A stretch of 34,051 nt of DNA from Acidimicrobiia bacterium (GTDB lineage Bacteria > Actinomycetota > Acidimicrobiia > Acidimicrobiales > CATQHL01): the NCBI GenBank assembly GCA_009835395.1, contig VXXM01000064.1, positions 1-34,051 of the forward strand. The letters are read 5' to 3'. Below are positions 16,073-24,062 of this stretch, piece after piece. Numbering within the stretch: position 1 is the stretch's first letter; each line of letters begins with the position of its first letter. Under the pieces are notes generated by a model. It was given only the letters and a program-made list of their open reading frames with translations, was not told the origin of the DNA and ran no database searches. A program made the translations under genes and the position numbers.

Positions 16073-16086
16073 GGGAGTTCGCTCCC
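16073..16086 (+). terminator. Possible hairpin with TTCG loop
   Basis: GGGAG (16073-16077), loop TTCG, CTCCC (16082-16086) form a five-pair stem with a stable loop sequence, followed by a T/C-rich but not T-run tail. It sits between the small gene and the next promoter, so it may end the small transcript. Confidence 0.3.
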
Positions 16087-16094
16087 TACTCCTG

Positions 16095-16123
16095 TTGCTG
16101 CTGGAAACTACTGTGGCTAGTGT
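16095..16123 (+). promoter_or_regulatory. Promoter of the M23 peptidase gene
   Basis: TTGCTG (16095-16100) and TAGTGT (16118-16123) are exactly 17 bases apart. Transcription would begin near 16130, about 30 bases before ATG 16161. Confidence 0.6.
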
Positions 16124-16160
16124 TGCCGGTGGCGAGTGGGGTCGAGGACCTGTACAGAAG

Positions 16161-17414
16161 ATGTCCAGACGTGCGCGGCTTCTCGCCGCCTGCCTCCTCG
16201 TCCTCCTGCCGGCCCTTCCCGCCCGCGCCCAGGACTCCGCCGACCACCAGTACCTGCAGGATCGGCTTGCCGGCGACGATCAACTGAACCGGTCGCGCGC
16301 CGAACTCGAACAACTCGGCGCCGAGCAGGGCCTCCTCGGTTCCGAGATCGACGCGCTGCAACTCTCGACGGCTCAAGTCGAGGCCGAGTTGGCGCGCACG
16401 GCCGACCTGATCGCGCTCTCCGAGGCCCGGCTGGCGAACATCGCCGCGCGCCAGGTCCTCACCGCCGACCTCCACGAGGTCGCCGAGAGCGCGCTGCAAG
16501 GCGCCGAGATCGCGTTCGCGACGCGGCGCCGGTTGGCGAACGAGCGGCTCGTCAACATGTACGTCTACTCGACCGAACACCGCACCGCCCTGTCGTGGCA
16601 GGTGAGCGACGTCCACGATCTGGAGAACCGTCATGTTCTGCTGACCATGGTGGGCGAATACGACAAGGAGTTGCTGGAGGGCCTCGACGCCGCCGTCGTC
16701 GAGATCGACGAGCGTCGCCGGACGCTGGAATCGTTGCAGCGAACCATCGAGACGCTGGCTGCTCAGGAGGGTGAGGTGCTCTCCGAGCACAATCGCGCCC
16801 GCGACCTGCAGGCGGAATTGCACGCGGAGCTGCAGGCCCGTGTCCGGCAACTGCACGACGAGATCGAGGCGCTCGAGGCGGCCCAGGCGGAGGTCGACGC
16901 CATCCTGGCCGCACGGGTCGCCGAGATCGAACTCGAGGCCGCCGAGCGGGATCGCCGCCGCGGCATCTGCTTCGCCAACCCCCGCCGGCCCCTCGACGGC
17001 GACGGCAGCTGGATCGACTGCCCCGCCGTCGGTGTCGTGATCCCGCCGAGTGCGGTGCGCTGGCCGCTGGTCGACAGGGTGACCTCCGAGTACGGCCCAC
17101 GCTGGGGACGGATGCACGAGGGCATCGACATCGCCGGCACCCACGGCGCGCCGATCCACTCCGCAGAGTCGGGCCGCGTGGACTACGCGGGCTGGATCCG
17201 CGGCTACGGCAACACCATCATCGTGGACCACGGCGGCGGGATGTCGACGCTCTACGCCCACATGCACGGCTTCGCGGTCGCCGCGGGCCAGACCGTGTCC
17301 ATCGGCCAGGTGGTGGGCTATGTGGGCAACAGTGGCTTCTCCCAGGGGCCCCACCTGCACTTCGAGGTGCGCATCGACGGCGCGCCGGTCAACCCTCGCA
17401 CGTACCTCCCGTAG
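16161..17414 (+). CDS. Secreted coiled-coil M23 (LytM) peptidase
   Basis: The 417-aa product begins MSRRARLLAACLLVLLPALP and then ARAQ, a signal peptide with an AxA-type cleavage site near residue 24. Residues about 35-270 are rich in Leu, Glu and Arg with heptad-like spacing, so a long coiled coil as in EnvC-type amidase activators and NlpC/LytM regulators. The C-terminal M23 domain has MHEGIDIAGTHGAPI (H319, D323), DHGGGMSTLYAHM and GPHLHFEVR (H398, H400), so all zinc and catalytic residues are present and a working endopeptidase on peptidoglycan cross-links is expected. The ATG at 16161 is chosen because an earlier in-frame TTG lies inside the promoter -35 box and would bury the signal peptide. 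A role in cell separation is inferred. Confidence 0.92.
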   Translation: MSRRARLLAACLLVLLPALPARAQDSADHQYLQDRLAGDDQLNRSRAELEQLGAEQGLLGSEIDALQLSTAQVEAELARTADLIALSEARLANIAARQVLTADLHEVAESALQGAEIAFATRRRLANERLVNMYVYSTEHRTALSWQVSDVHDLENRHVLLTMVGEYDKELLEGLDAAVVEIDERRRTLESLQRTIETLAAQEGEVLSEHNRARDLQAELHAELQARVRQLHDEIEALEAAQAEVDAILAARVAEIELEAAERDRRRGICFANPRRPLDGDGSWIDCPAVGVVIPPSAVRWPLVDRVTSEYGPRWGRMHEGIDIAGTHGAPIHSAESGRVDYAGWIRGYGNTIIVDHGGGMSTLYAHMHGFAVAAGQTVSIGQVVGYVGNSGFSQGPHLHFEVRIDGAPVNPRTYLP

Positions 17415-17484
17415 CGAGTTGCGGACCGCTCCGGCGGCTCGGGCGTCGCGTCCGGGCTCTCGGGGGCGGGCGCGGGGCGACCGG

Positions 17485-17490
17485 TAGGCT
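17485..17490 (+). promoter_or_regulatory. -10 box TAGGCT for a leaderless lpd start
   Basis: TAGGCT is followed by 6 bases and GTG 17497, which gives the exact family N-terminus. No Shine-Dalgarno sequence is visible. This would be the main promoter of lpd-E2-lipBA. Confidence 0.55.
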
Positions 17491-17496
17491 GGCCGT

Positions 17497-18891
17497 GTGA
17501 CCTCGCACGATCTGATCGTGGTGGGCGGCGGTCCCGCCGGCTACGCCTCGGCGCTGTACGCGGCGAGTGCCGGGCTGGACGTGGGCCTCGTGGAGCGCTC
17601 CAAGTTGGGCGGCACGTGCCTGCACGTGGGCTGCATCCCCGCCAAGGAGCTGCTGGAGACCGCCGCTGTCTTCCAGGCGGTGGGCCACGCCGCCGAGTTC
17701 GGGGTCGACACCTCGGCGCCCACGCTGGACATGGCAACCGCACAGGGCCGCAAGCAGGGCATCATCGATCGTCTCACCGGCGGTCTGGCCAAGTTGCTCG
17801 GCAGCCGCAAGGTGACCGTCTACGACGGCAGCGGTTCCCTGGGGGCGGGCCGCACGGTGACGGTGACCGGCGGCGACGGCAGCATCACGCTCACCGGCCG
17901 TCACGTGATCCTGGCAACCGGCTCGGTGCCACGGGTGCTCCCCGGGTTCGCCGTCGACGGCGAGCGGGTGGTGACCTCCGACGAGTTGCTCTCCATCGAG
18001 GCCGTGCCGGCCACCGCCACCGTCATCGGCGGCGGTGCCATCGGCTGCGAGTTCGCCTCGATGCTGTGCGACATGGGCAGCGAGGTGACGCTGCTGGAGG
18101 TCCTGCCGAGGCTGCTGGCCGGCGCCGATGACGAGGTGAGCAAGCAGGTCGAGCGATCCTTCAAGCGCCGGGGCATGAAGGTGCACACCGGTGTGAGCGT
18201 GGCCGGTGCGGAGCCCGACGGCGACTCGATGGTCGTGCGGTTCGGCGACGGCGACGAGGCGCGCGCCGACCTTGTGGTGCTGAGCGTGGGGCGCCGGCCC
18301 GTGACCGAGGGCCTGGGACTGGAGGGGACCGCCGTGACGACCTGTGAGCGCGGCTTCGTGACCGTCGACGAGTACTGCCGCACCGGCGAGGACGGCGTCT
18401 ACGCCGCCGGCGACGTCATCGCCACGCCGCAGCTGGCCCACGTGGGCTTCGCCGAGGGCATCCTGGCGGTGCAGCATCTGCTGGGCGAGGAACCGGCACC
18501 GATCGACTACGCCGGTGTGCCCTGGTGTATCTACTGCCGTCCCGAGGTGGCCTTCGCCGGCCTCGGCGAGCAGCAGGCCGCCGACGCCGGGCTGGACGTG
18601 GCCGTCTCCAAGCACCGCTACGCCGCCAACGGCCGGGCGATGATCGTGGGCGACACCGACGGGTTCGTGAAGGTGGTGGCCGAGCGCGGTGCCGATGGCA
18701 CCGCCGGGCGGCTGCTGGGCGTGCACCTCGTGGGGCCGTGGGCCACCGAGCAACTGGGACAGGGATACCTGGCGGTGAACTGGGAGGCGACGGTGGCCGA
18801 CGTGGCGAGCCTCATCCAGCCGCACCCCACCCTCAGCGAGCTGTTCGGCGAGACGGTGCTGTCGCTGACGGGCCGGTCGCTGCACGGCTAG
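17497..18891 (+). CDS. lpdA: Dihydrolipoyl dehydrogenase (E3)
   Basis: E3 reoxidises the dihydrolipoyl groups of 2-oxoacid dehydrogenase complexes with NAD+. The 464-aa product has the FAD motif DLIVVGGGPAGYASALYAA, the redox disulfide in GGTCLHVGCIPAKELL (C41, C46), an NAD-binding motif TVIGGGAIGCEFASML, the second FAD motif GVYAAGDVIA, and the dimer-interface catalytic pair in QPHPTLSE (H443, E448). The family usually has GGTCLNVGCIPSK; here His replaces Asn and Ala replaces Ser, mild changes. It starts with GTG right after a -10 box and heads an apparent operon with the E2 gene (55-base gap) and lipBA. No E1 gene is in the window. Confidence 0.96.
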   Translation: MTSHDLIVVGGGPAGYASALYAASAGLDVGLVERSKLGGTCLHVGCIPAKELLETAAVFQAVGHAAEFGVDTSAPTLDMATAQGRKQGIIDRLTGGLAKLLGSRKVTVYDGSGSLGAGRTVTVTGGDGSITLTGRHVILATGSVPRVLPGFAVDGERVVTSDELLSIEAVPATATVIGGGAIGCEFASMLCDMGSEVTLLEVLPRLLAGADDEVSKQVERSFKRRGMKVHTGVSVAGAEPDGDSMVVRFGDGDEARADLVVLSVGRRPVTEGLGLEGTAVTTCERGFVTVDEYCRTGEDGVYAAGDVIATPQLAHVGFAEGILAVQHLLGEEPAPIDYAGVPWCIYCRPEVAFAGLGEQQAADAGLDVAVSKHRYAANGRAMIVGDTDGFVKVVAERGADGTAGRLLGVHLVGPWATEQLGQGYLAVNWEATVADVASLIQPHPTLSELFGETVLSLTGRSLHG

Positions 18892-18946
18892 CGGGTCCGC
18901 GGCGGACGGTAACGGCGACAGGACCGAGAGCACAAGGACGGGCGCA

Positions 18947-20305
18947 ATGGCCGACGTGGTTCTTCCGCAACTGGGCGAGACGGTGACCGAGGGCACCATC
19001 ATTCGCTGGATCAAGCAGGTCGGCGACCAGGTGGATCGCGACGAGCCGCTCTTCGAGATCTCCACCGACAAGGTGGATTCAGAGGTGCCGTCACCGGCGT
19101 CGGGAGTCCTGACGCAGGTCGTGGTGCCCGAGGGGGAGACCGTGGAGGTGGGCGCGCTGCTGGCGATCATCTCCGACAGCGCGGAGGCGCCCGTGCCCGA
19201 GCCGGCCCCCGAGCCGCCGGCCAGTCCCGAGCCCGAGCCGGAGCCGGAGCCGGTCCCTGAACCGCCTGCGGCCGCGACGCCGGCGCCCGAGCCTGTCCCG
19301 GAGCCCGAGCTGGATCCGCCCCCCGCGCCGCCCGAGCCCGAACCGTCCCCTGAGCCCGACGACGGGGAGCGGTCCCAGCCGCGGCTGCTGTCGCCGGTGG
19401 TGCGCCGGCTCGTCAACGAGCACGGCATCGACGTGGCCGCAATCGAGGGCAGCGGCGTGGGCGGCCGCGTCACCCGGGCGGACGTGGAGCGCGTCATCCG
19501 CGAGCGCCGGAGCGCTCCGGGGGCGCCTACCCCGCAGCCGGCCGCCGCGCCCGCGCCGGCGCCGCCCGAGGATGGCGACGCCGACCCCGGCGAGCCGCGC
19601 GTCGTCCCCCTCAGCAGCATCCGCAAGACGATCGGCCGGCACATGGTGGCCTCCAAGGCCACCTCGCCGCACGTGCTGACCGCGGTCGAAGTCGACTTCG
19701 AGGGCGTCGAGGAGGTCCGCCGCAAGGCCCGGGCGGCCTGGCGCTCCCAGGAGGGCTTCAGCCTCACTTACCTGCCGTTCATCGCCCGGGCGGCCTGCGA
19801 CGCCATCGCCGACTTCCCCCACATCAACGCCAGCATCGACGGCACCGACCTCGTTGTGCATCGCAGCGTGCACCTGGCGGTGGCCGTGGATCTGGACTTC
19901 CAGGGGCTGCTCGCCCCGGTCGTCCGGGACGCCGAGACCAAGCGCCTGCGGGCCATCGCCCGCGAGGTCGTGGACCTGGCTGCCCGAGCCCGCAGCAAGG
20001 AGCTCTCGGCTGCCGAGGTCACCGGGGGAACCTTCACCATCACCAATCCCGGCCAGTACGGCACCCTCATGCAGTTCCCGATCATCAACCAGCCGCAGGT
20101 GGCGATCCTGTCCACCGACGGGATCAAGCGGCGGCCGGTCGTGGTGACCGGCGAGCGCGGCGACGAGGCCATCGCCATCCATTCGGTCGGCGTGCTGGCG
20201 CTGGCCTGGGACCATCGGGCCTTCGACGGGGCCTATGTGGCCGCCTTCCTGGATCGCCTGCGCCACATCATCCAGACGCGGGACTGGGAAGCCGAGATCC
20301 TGTAG
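18947..20305 (+). CDS. Dihydrolipoamide acyltransferase (E2) of a 2-oxoacid dehydrogenase complex
   Basis: The 452-aa product has one lipoyl domain (1-78) with the lipoylated lysine K42 in ISTDKVDSEVPSP. A Pro/Glu-rich linker (about 84-140) of near-repeating PEPEPEP units follows. Then come a peripheral-subunit-binding domain (about 146-190, LLSPVVRRLVNEHGIDVAAI) and a catalytic domain with DHRAFDGAYVAAFLDRL (H423, D427) near the C-terminus. Whether it serves pyruvate, 2-oxoglutarate or branched-chain substrates cannot be told without E1; mycobacterial DlaT/SucB-type proteins are the likely relatives. ATG 18947 has AAGGA 8 bases upstream. Its TAG stop overlaps the GTG start of lipBA by one base, so the enzyme that lipoylates it is translated right behind it. 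Confidence 0.93.
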   Translation: MADVVLPQLGETVTEGTIIRWIKQVGDQVDRDEPLFEISTDKVDSEVPSPASGVLTQVVVPEGETVEVGALLAIISDSAEAPVPEPAPEPPASPEPEPEPEPVPEPPAAATPAPEPVPEPELDPPPAPPEPEPSPEPDDGERSQPRLLSPVVRRLVNEHGIDVAAIEGSGVGGRVTRADVERVIRERRSAPGAPTPQPAAAPAPAPPEDGDADPGEPRVVPLSSIRKTIGRHMVASKATSPHVLTAVEVDFEGVEEVRRKARAAWRSQEGFSLTYLPFIARAACDAIADFPHINASIDGTDLVVHRSVHLAVAVDLDFQGLLAPVVRDAETKRLRAIAREVVDLAARARSKELSAAEVTGGTFTITNPGQYGTLMQFPIINQPQVAILSTDGIKRRPVVVTGERGDEAIAIHSVGVLALAWDHRAFDGAYVAAFLDRLRHIIQTRDWEAEIL

Positions 20306-22044
20306 TGGCGCCGCAGGTGGCTGCGAGTCGCCCGGCGCCCGCTCGGCGCTCTGCCGGGATCACCGCTCCCCGGCACCTGGCCGTTCGCTGGCTCGGCCGG
20401 GTCGGCTACGACGAGGCCTGGGCGTTGCAGCGGGGCCTGCACGCCCACAGCCCGCGCAACCACCTGTTGCTGCTCGAGCACCCGCACGTCGTCACGCTGG
20501 GGCCCCGTGCCCCGGAGGCGCACATACTGATGGATCCGGCCGCCGCCGGGGCCGAACTTTGCCGCACCGACCGGGGTGGTGACGTCACCTATCACGGTCC
20601 CGGACAACTCGTCGGCTACCCGATCCTGACCCTGGGCGGCCCCCGCGCCGGCGGGCTCGGAGCGGCCGCGGCGTACGTGGAGAGCCTGGAGGACCTGCTG
20701 ATCGAGGTATTGGAGGACTTGGGGCTGCCGGGCGCCGGCCGTCTCGAGCGTCACCGCGGGGTGTGGCTCGACCCCGCCGGGGAACGGCCCCGCAAGATCG
20801 CCGCCATTGGCGTCCGCGTGCGGCGTGGGCGCACCTTGCACGGGTTCGCCCTGAACGTGGATCCGGACCTCAGCTGGTTCGGCCGGATCGTGCCGTGCGG
20901 GATCCGCGAGCACCCGGTGACCTCGCTCGGCGCCGAGGGTGTGGCCGTCACGATGCGCGAGGTGGTCGACGCCACAGCGGCGCGTGCGATCGAGCGCTGG
21001 GGCGCAGCCGGGTGGGACCGGGCCGACGTGGCCGCTGCCGGCAGCAGGCGCCTCGTCGCAGCATCCGCGGTGCCCGCGGGCACGGTACCCACGGCGGTGG
21101 AACCCGATCCCGGGCCGCCGCAATCGGCGACGATTCCGGTCGCTGCAGTGTCCCGGGCGCCGGAGAGTCCCGCCGACGGCGGTCGCAAGCCGTCCTGGAT
21201 GCGGGTGGTGGCGCGCACCGGTCCGGAGTTCCGCCGGATCAAGAGCGTCATGCGCGATCTCGACCTGGTGACCGTTTGCGAGGAGGCGGGCTGCCCGAAC
21301 ATCTACGAGTGCTGGGAGCAGGGCACGGCCACGTTCATGCTGGGCGGCGAGCGCTGCACGCGGGCCTGCGGCTTCTGCCTCATCGACACCCGCCGGCCCG
21401 AACCCCTCGATCCCGCCGAGCCCGACAGGGTCGCCGCCGCGGTCGCCCGCATGGGCCTCGAGCACGCCGTCGTCACGGCCGTGGCCCGAGACGACGTGCC
21501 CGACGGCGGCGCGGCGCACTTCGCGGCCTGCATCCGGGCGATCCGGCGACTGCGCCCGTCGGTGACCGTCGAGGTTCTCATCCCCGACTGCAAGGGCGAC
21601 CCCGCGGCGCTCTCGGTGATCTTCGACGAGCGCCCCGACGTGCTGAACCACAACATCGAGACGGTGGCCCGGCTGCAGCGGCTGGTGCGTCCCTCCGCCG
21701 GTTACGCCCGCAGCCTGGCGGTGCTGGCGAGAGCCTCCGACGCAGGGCTGGTGACCAAGTCCTCCATCATGGTGGGACTGGGCGAGACCGCCGGCGAGGT
21801 GGTTGAGGCGCTGGGCGACCTGGCGGGCGTCGGTTGCGACATCGTCACCATCGGGCAGTACCTGCGCCCCTCCAGCGCCCACCTGCGCGTGGAGCGATGG
21901 TGGCCGCCGGAGGACTTCGAGGAGCTGGCTCGGATCGGCAGGGAGTTGGGCATCGGCCACGTCGAGTCGAGCCCACTGACGCGCTCGAGCTACCACGCCG
22001 CCGGCGCGGCCCGCTCGGTCGGCGCGGCCGCCGGCGGTGCCTGA
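20305..22044 (+). CDS. LipB-LipA fusion: octanoyltransferase plus lipoyl synthase
   Basis: One uninterrupted 579-aa frame holds both steps of de novo lipoylation. Residues about 25-235 are LipB: LLLLEHPHVVTLG, RGGDVTYHGPGQLVGYPI (90-107), catalytic K164 in KIAAIGV and catalytic C198 in VPCGIREHPVTSLG. Residues about 296-570 are LipA: the auxiliary cluster cysteines CEEAGCPNIYEC (C325, C330, C336), the radical-SAM CTRACGFC (C351, C355, C358), and the C-terminal RSSY (560-563) that ligates the auxiliary cluster. An Ala/Pro-rich linker (about 236-295) joins them, with no internal stop or frameshift. LipB moves octanoyl from ACP to E2; LipA inserts two sulfurs. GTG 20305 overlaps the E2 stop. In mycobacteria lipB and lipA are adjacent separate genes, so fusion of neighbours is the likely origin. 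Confidence 0.95.
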   Translation: MAPQVAASRPAPARRSAGITAPRHLAVRWLGRVGYDEAWALQRGLHAHSPRNHLLLLEHPHVVTLGPRAPEAHILMDPAAAGAELCRTDRGGDVTYHGPGQLVGYPILTLGGPRAGGLGAAAAYVESLEDLLIEVLEDLGLPGAGRLERHRGVWLDPAGERPRKIAAIGVRVRRGRTLHGFALNVDPDLSWFGRIVPCGIREHPVTSLGAEGVAVTMREVVDATAARAIERWGAAGWDRADVAAAGSRRLVAASAVPAGTVPTAVEPDPGPPQSATIPVAAVSRAPESPADGGRKPSWMRVVARTGPEFRRIKSVMRDLDLVTVCEEAGCPNIYECWEQGTATFMLGGERCTRACGFCLIDTRRPEPLDPAEPDRVAAAVARMGLEHAVVTAVARDDVPDGGAAHFAACIRAIRRLRPSVTVEVLIPDCKGDPAALSVIFDERPDVLNHNIETVARLQRLVRPSAGYARSLAVLARASDAGLVTKSSIMVGLGETAGEVVEALGDLAGVGCDIVTIGQYLRPSSAHLRVERWWPPEDFEELARIGRELGIGHVESSPLTRSSYHAAGAARSVGAAAGGA

Positions 22045-22089
22045 GGCTCCGGCGGGAGCGGGTCGTCCCACACGGCTGCCGGCGCTCCC

Positions 22090-22941
22090 GTGAGCGAGGT
22101 TCACGCCGCAACCGTCCTGCTGCAGTGGGCCGCGGGCGGCCTGCTGTTCGGGTGGGTGACCACGCGCCGGCGCGAGGTCGGGCCGGGGTACGGCTGGCTG
22201 CTGCGATCGCTGTACGCGGCCCTGGCCGCGCTCGCCGGCGTCGTCGGCGCAGTCGCCGGGTTCCGCCCGGCACGCGACGTGGCCGCCCTGGTGGCCGCCG
22301 CCGTCGCCCTCGGCGTGCTCGTCGTGGCCTACCGGCGCCGCGCCGCGACGCCCTCGGCGCAGGCCGCCGACGCCCTGCGCCGCCGCAACCGTGTGGCGGC
22401 GATGCTCGGCCGCATCTCCGGCGAGCCCGCCGCAGCCGAGGGCCCGGGTTTCCCGCCGGCGCTGGACCTCGCCGCCCCGTTGGTGGCGTTCGCGGGCGTG
22501 GTCGCCGGGGGCGTGGTGGCGGGCGGACCGTTGGCGCTGTCGGTGGCCCGGGTGGTCGTCGGGGCACTCTTCTTCGGGGCGGTCTCCGACGCCATGCTGC
22601 TCGGGCACTGGTACCTCGTGCAGCCGGGCCTGCGCCGCGCCCCCCTCGTGCAGCTCGTGCGCTGGAGCATGGTCATCTGGCTGGCCGAGACGGTGGTGCT
22701 GCTGTGGCCCACCGGGGTGGCCTCGATCCTCGGCGGCGCCGTTGACGACGGTTTCGGCGGCCTGCTGGGCTGGTACTGGGTGCTGTGCGCGGCGGGGAGC
22801 GCGGTGCTGCTGGGCGCCACCGAGGCGGCACTGCGGGTCCGGCGCTACGCCGCGGTGATGGCCGGTACCGGCCTGCTGTACCTCGCCATCATGACCGCCT
22901 TCGGGATGGACCTCATCGCGCGAGTGTCGCTGCGCCCGTGA
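22090..22941 (+). CDS. Polytopic membrane protein of unknown function
   Basis: I do not recognise this 283-aa product. About eight hydrophobic segments are visible (near residues 7-23, 36-56, 63-80, 128-144, 148-171, 193-213, 224-244 and 253-273), with a basic, Ala-rich cytoplasmic-type loop at 81-120. A striking block is MLLGHWYLVQPGLRR (169-183): a His and Trp at the end of a helix, perhaps a ligand or cofactor site, which is inference. GTG 22090 begins 46 bases after lipBA with no strong ribosome site, so it may belong to the same transcript. Its last 29 bases overlap the end of the opposing LysR gene. Confidence 0.75.
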   Translation: MSEVHAATVLLQWAAGGLLFGWVTTRRREVGPGYGWLLRSLYAALAALAGVVGAVAGFRPARDVAALVAAAVALGVLVVAYRRRAATPSAQAADALRRRNRVAAMLGRISGEPAAAEGPGFPPALDLAAPLVAFAGVVAGGVVAGGPLALSVARVVVGALFFGAVSDAMLLGHWYLVQPGLRRAPLVQLVRWSMVIWLAETVVLLWPTGVASILGGAVDDGFGGLLGWYWVLCAAGSAVLLGATEAALRVRRYAAVMAGTGLLYLAIMTAFGMDLIARVSLRP

Positions 22942-23803
22942 GCCGGACCATGTCCCGGGCGAGGCGGCTGAGCGCCGCCACGCGGGCGTCCTCGGGGGCC
23001 GATTCCCGGCGCATCATGGCCAGCGGCCGTTGCGCCACGGCCGCCCCGAGAACGTCGACGAGCTCGGGGTCGTTCCCGCCCACCGCCTCGGGAAGCACCG
23101 TCCACGCCAGCCCCACCGCCGCCACCTGGCGCAGCACGTCGGGGTTCTGGGAGGTGAGGGTCACGAACGCTTCGATGCCCCTCTCCGCCAGGCCGGCCTC
23201 GATGAGCGCCCGGGTGCGCGACCCCTCCGGCGGCAGCGCCCACTCGACCCCGGCAGCGGCCACCTCGGCCGCCGCGTCGCTCCGGCGGGCGTAGACGCGC
23301 AGCTCCTCGGTCCCCAGCACCTCGCCGGTCAGCCCCTCCGGCGGGGGGCCGACGGCGAAGACCAGGTCCAGGTCGTACCGCGCCAGCCGGTCGCAGAGAG
23401 CCGAGGTGGAGTCCACGACGAGTTGCATCTCCACGCCCGGGTGGGTCTCGCGGAAGATCATCAGGGCGTCCGGGAGCAGGTACAGGGTTGCGGCGTCGGT
23501 CAAACCGATGCGCAGCGTGCCGGCGTCGCCGTCCTGCTGCGACCGGATCCACGTCTCCAACTCCCCGGTGCGCCCGAGCACCTCGGCGGCGAAGTCGGCC
23601 ACCATCCGGCCGGCCTCGGTGAGGCGCCGGCGTCGCCCGTCCTGCTCGAACAGCACGACCCCCAGGCGCTGCTCCAGCTGCGAGAGACTCTGCGACAGTG
23701 CCGGCTGGCTGATCCCGAAGGTGCGAGCGGCGTCGGTGAACGAGGACAGCTCCGCCACCTTCTGGAGGTGGGCGAGGGCGCGGGTGCTGACGTTCAGGGG
23801 CAC
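22913..23803 (-). CDS. LysR-family transcriptional regulator
   Basis: The 296-aa product has an N-terminal winged helix-turn-helix, VAELSSFTDAARTFGISQPALSQSLSQLEQRLGVVLFE (residues 16-53), typical of LysR regulators, followed by a linker helix and a periplasmic-binding-like effector domain (GTLRIGLTDAATLYLLP onward). The effector is unknown. The GTG start at 23803 is preferred because GGAG lies 8 bases upstream and the family N-terminus follows; ATG 23869 would add 22 residues and is also supported by a -10 box at leaderless spacing. It is divergent from ino1, with a palindrome between the two promoters, so autoregulation and control of ino1 are likely by the usual LysR pattern. Its 3' end overlaps the membrane-protein gene by 29 bases. 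Confidence 0.92.
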   Translation of the reverse strand: MPLNVSTRALAHLQKVAELSSFTDAARTFGISQPALSQSLSQLEQRLGVVLFEQDGRRRRLTEAGRMVADFAAEVLGRTGELETWIRSQQDGDAGTLRIGLTDAATLYLLPDALMIFRETHPGVEMQLVVDSTSALCDRLARYDLDLVFAVGPPPEGLTGEVLGTEELRVYARRSDAAAEVAAAGVEWALPPEGSRTRALIEAGLAERGIEAFVTLTSQNPDVLRQVAAVGLAWTVLPEAVGGNDPELVDVLGAAVAQRPLAMMRRESAPEDARVAALSRLARDMVRLTGAATLAR

Positions 23804-23875
23804 CTGTTCATCTCCGGGGTGATCCTTGGGAGTCCCGCCGGGATGTCGCCGTCGCGTTGACGGGGCCATGGGAGA

Positions 23876-23881
23876 ATCCTA
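23876..23881 (-). promoter_or_regulatory. -10 box TAGGAT for the LysR gene
   Basis: On the minus strand TAGGAT is followed by 6 bases and ATG 23869. Transcription would start near that ATG, giving either a leaderless long form or a leader with GGAG before GTG 23803. It touches the palindrome at 23881-23896. Confidence 0.45.
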
Positions 23882-23896
23882 TAACCAATTGCCTAT
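23881..23896. promoter_or_regulatory. Candidate LysR operator palindrome
   Basis: ATA-AC-CAATTG-CC-TAT is an inverted repeat, ATA/TAT arms around a CAATTG core, within an AT-rich patch that is rare in this sequence. LysR proteins usually bind such T-N11-A dyads between divergent promoters. It abuts the LysR -10 box and lies 9 bases upstream of the ino1 -35. Confidence 0.5.
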
Positions 23897-23904
23897 CGAA
23901 GCAG

Positions 23905-23932
23905 TTGCACCGTTCCGGAAATCGAATATATT
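23905..23932 (+). promoter_or_regulatory. Promoter of ino1
   Basis: TTGCAC (23905-23910) and TATATT (23927-23932) are 16 bases apart, among the most consensus-like promoter elements in the window. Transcription would start near 23939, giving a leader of about 124 bases. Confidence 0.6.
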
Positions 23933-23946
23933 GTGCACGGCAACGA

Positions 23947-24041
23947 GCGGCCGGACACGCCGGGATCGAGGCATCGATCCACTCCGGACAGGTCCGCCGC
24001 CGATTCGCAACCGAGCCACCGGCGCCACCACAACGGTGGCG
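23947..24041 (+). other. Structured ino1 leader, possible cis-regulatory RNA
   Basis: Within the predicted leader three stems can be read. GCGG (23947-23950) pairs with CCGC (23997-24000) and GGAC (23953-23956) with GTCC (23992-23995). These enclose a perfect seven-pair hairpin GGATCGA-GGCA-TCGATCC (23963-23980). A second perfect seven-pair hairpin CGCCACC-ACAAC-GGTGGCG (24023-24041) ends 9 bases before the AGGAGG ribosome site. I do not recognise a known riboswitch class; chance pairing in GC-rich DNA is possible. Confidence 0.4.
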
Positions 24042-24062
24042 GGCGCCGCAAGGAGGGAAACC

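Noticed and set aside
16095-16160. TTG start at 16095 for the M23 peptidase
   Set aside because: It lies in the promoter -35 box and would put 22 residues before the signal peptide.
17389-19767. Minus-strand frame with Gly-Ser repeat translation that looks like a cell-surface protein
   Set aside because: The Gly-Ser repeats are only the reverse of the Pro/Glu-rich linker of E2; the frame runs opposite lpd and E2.
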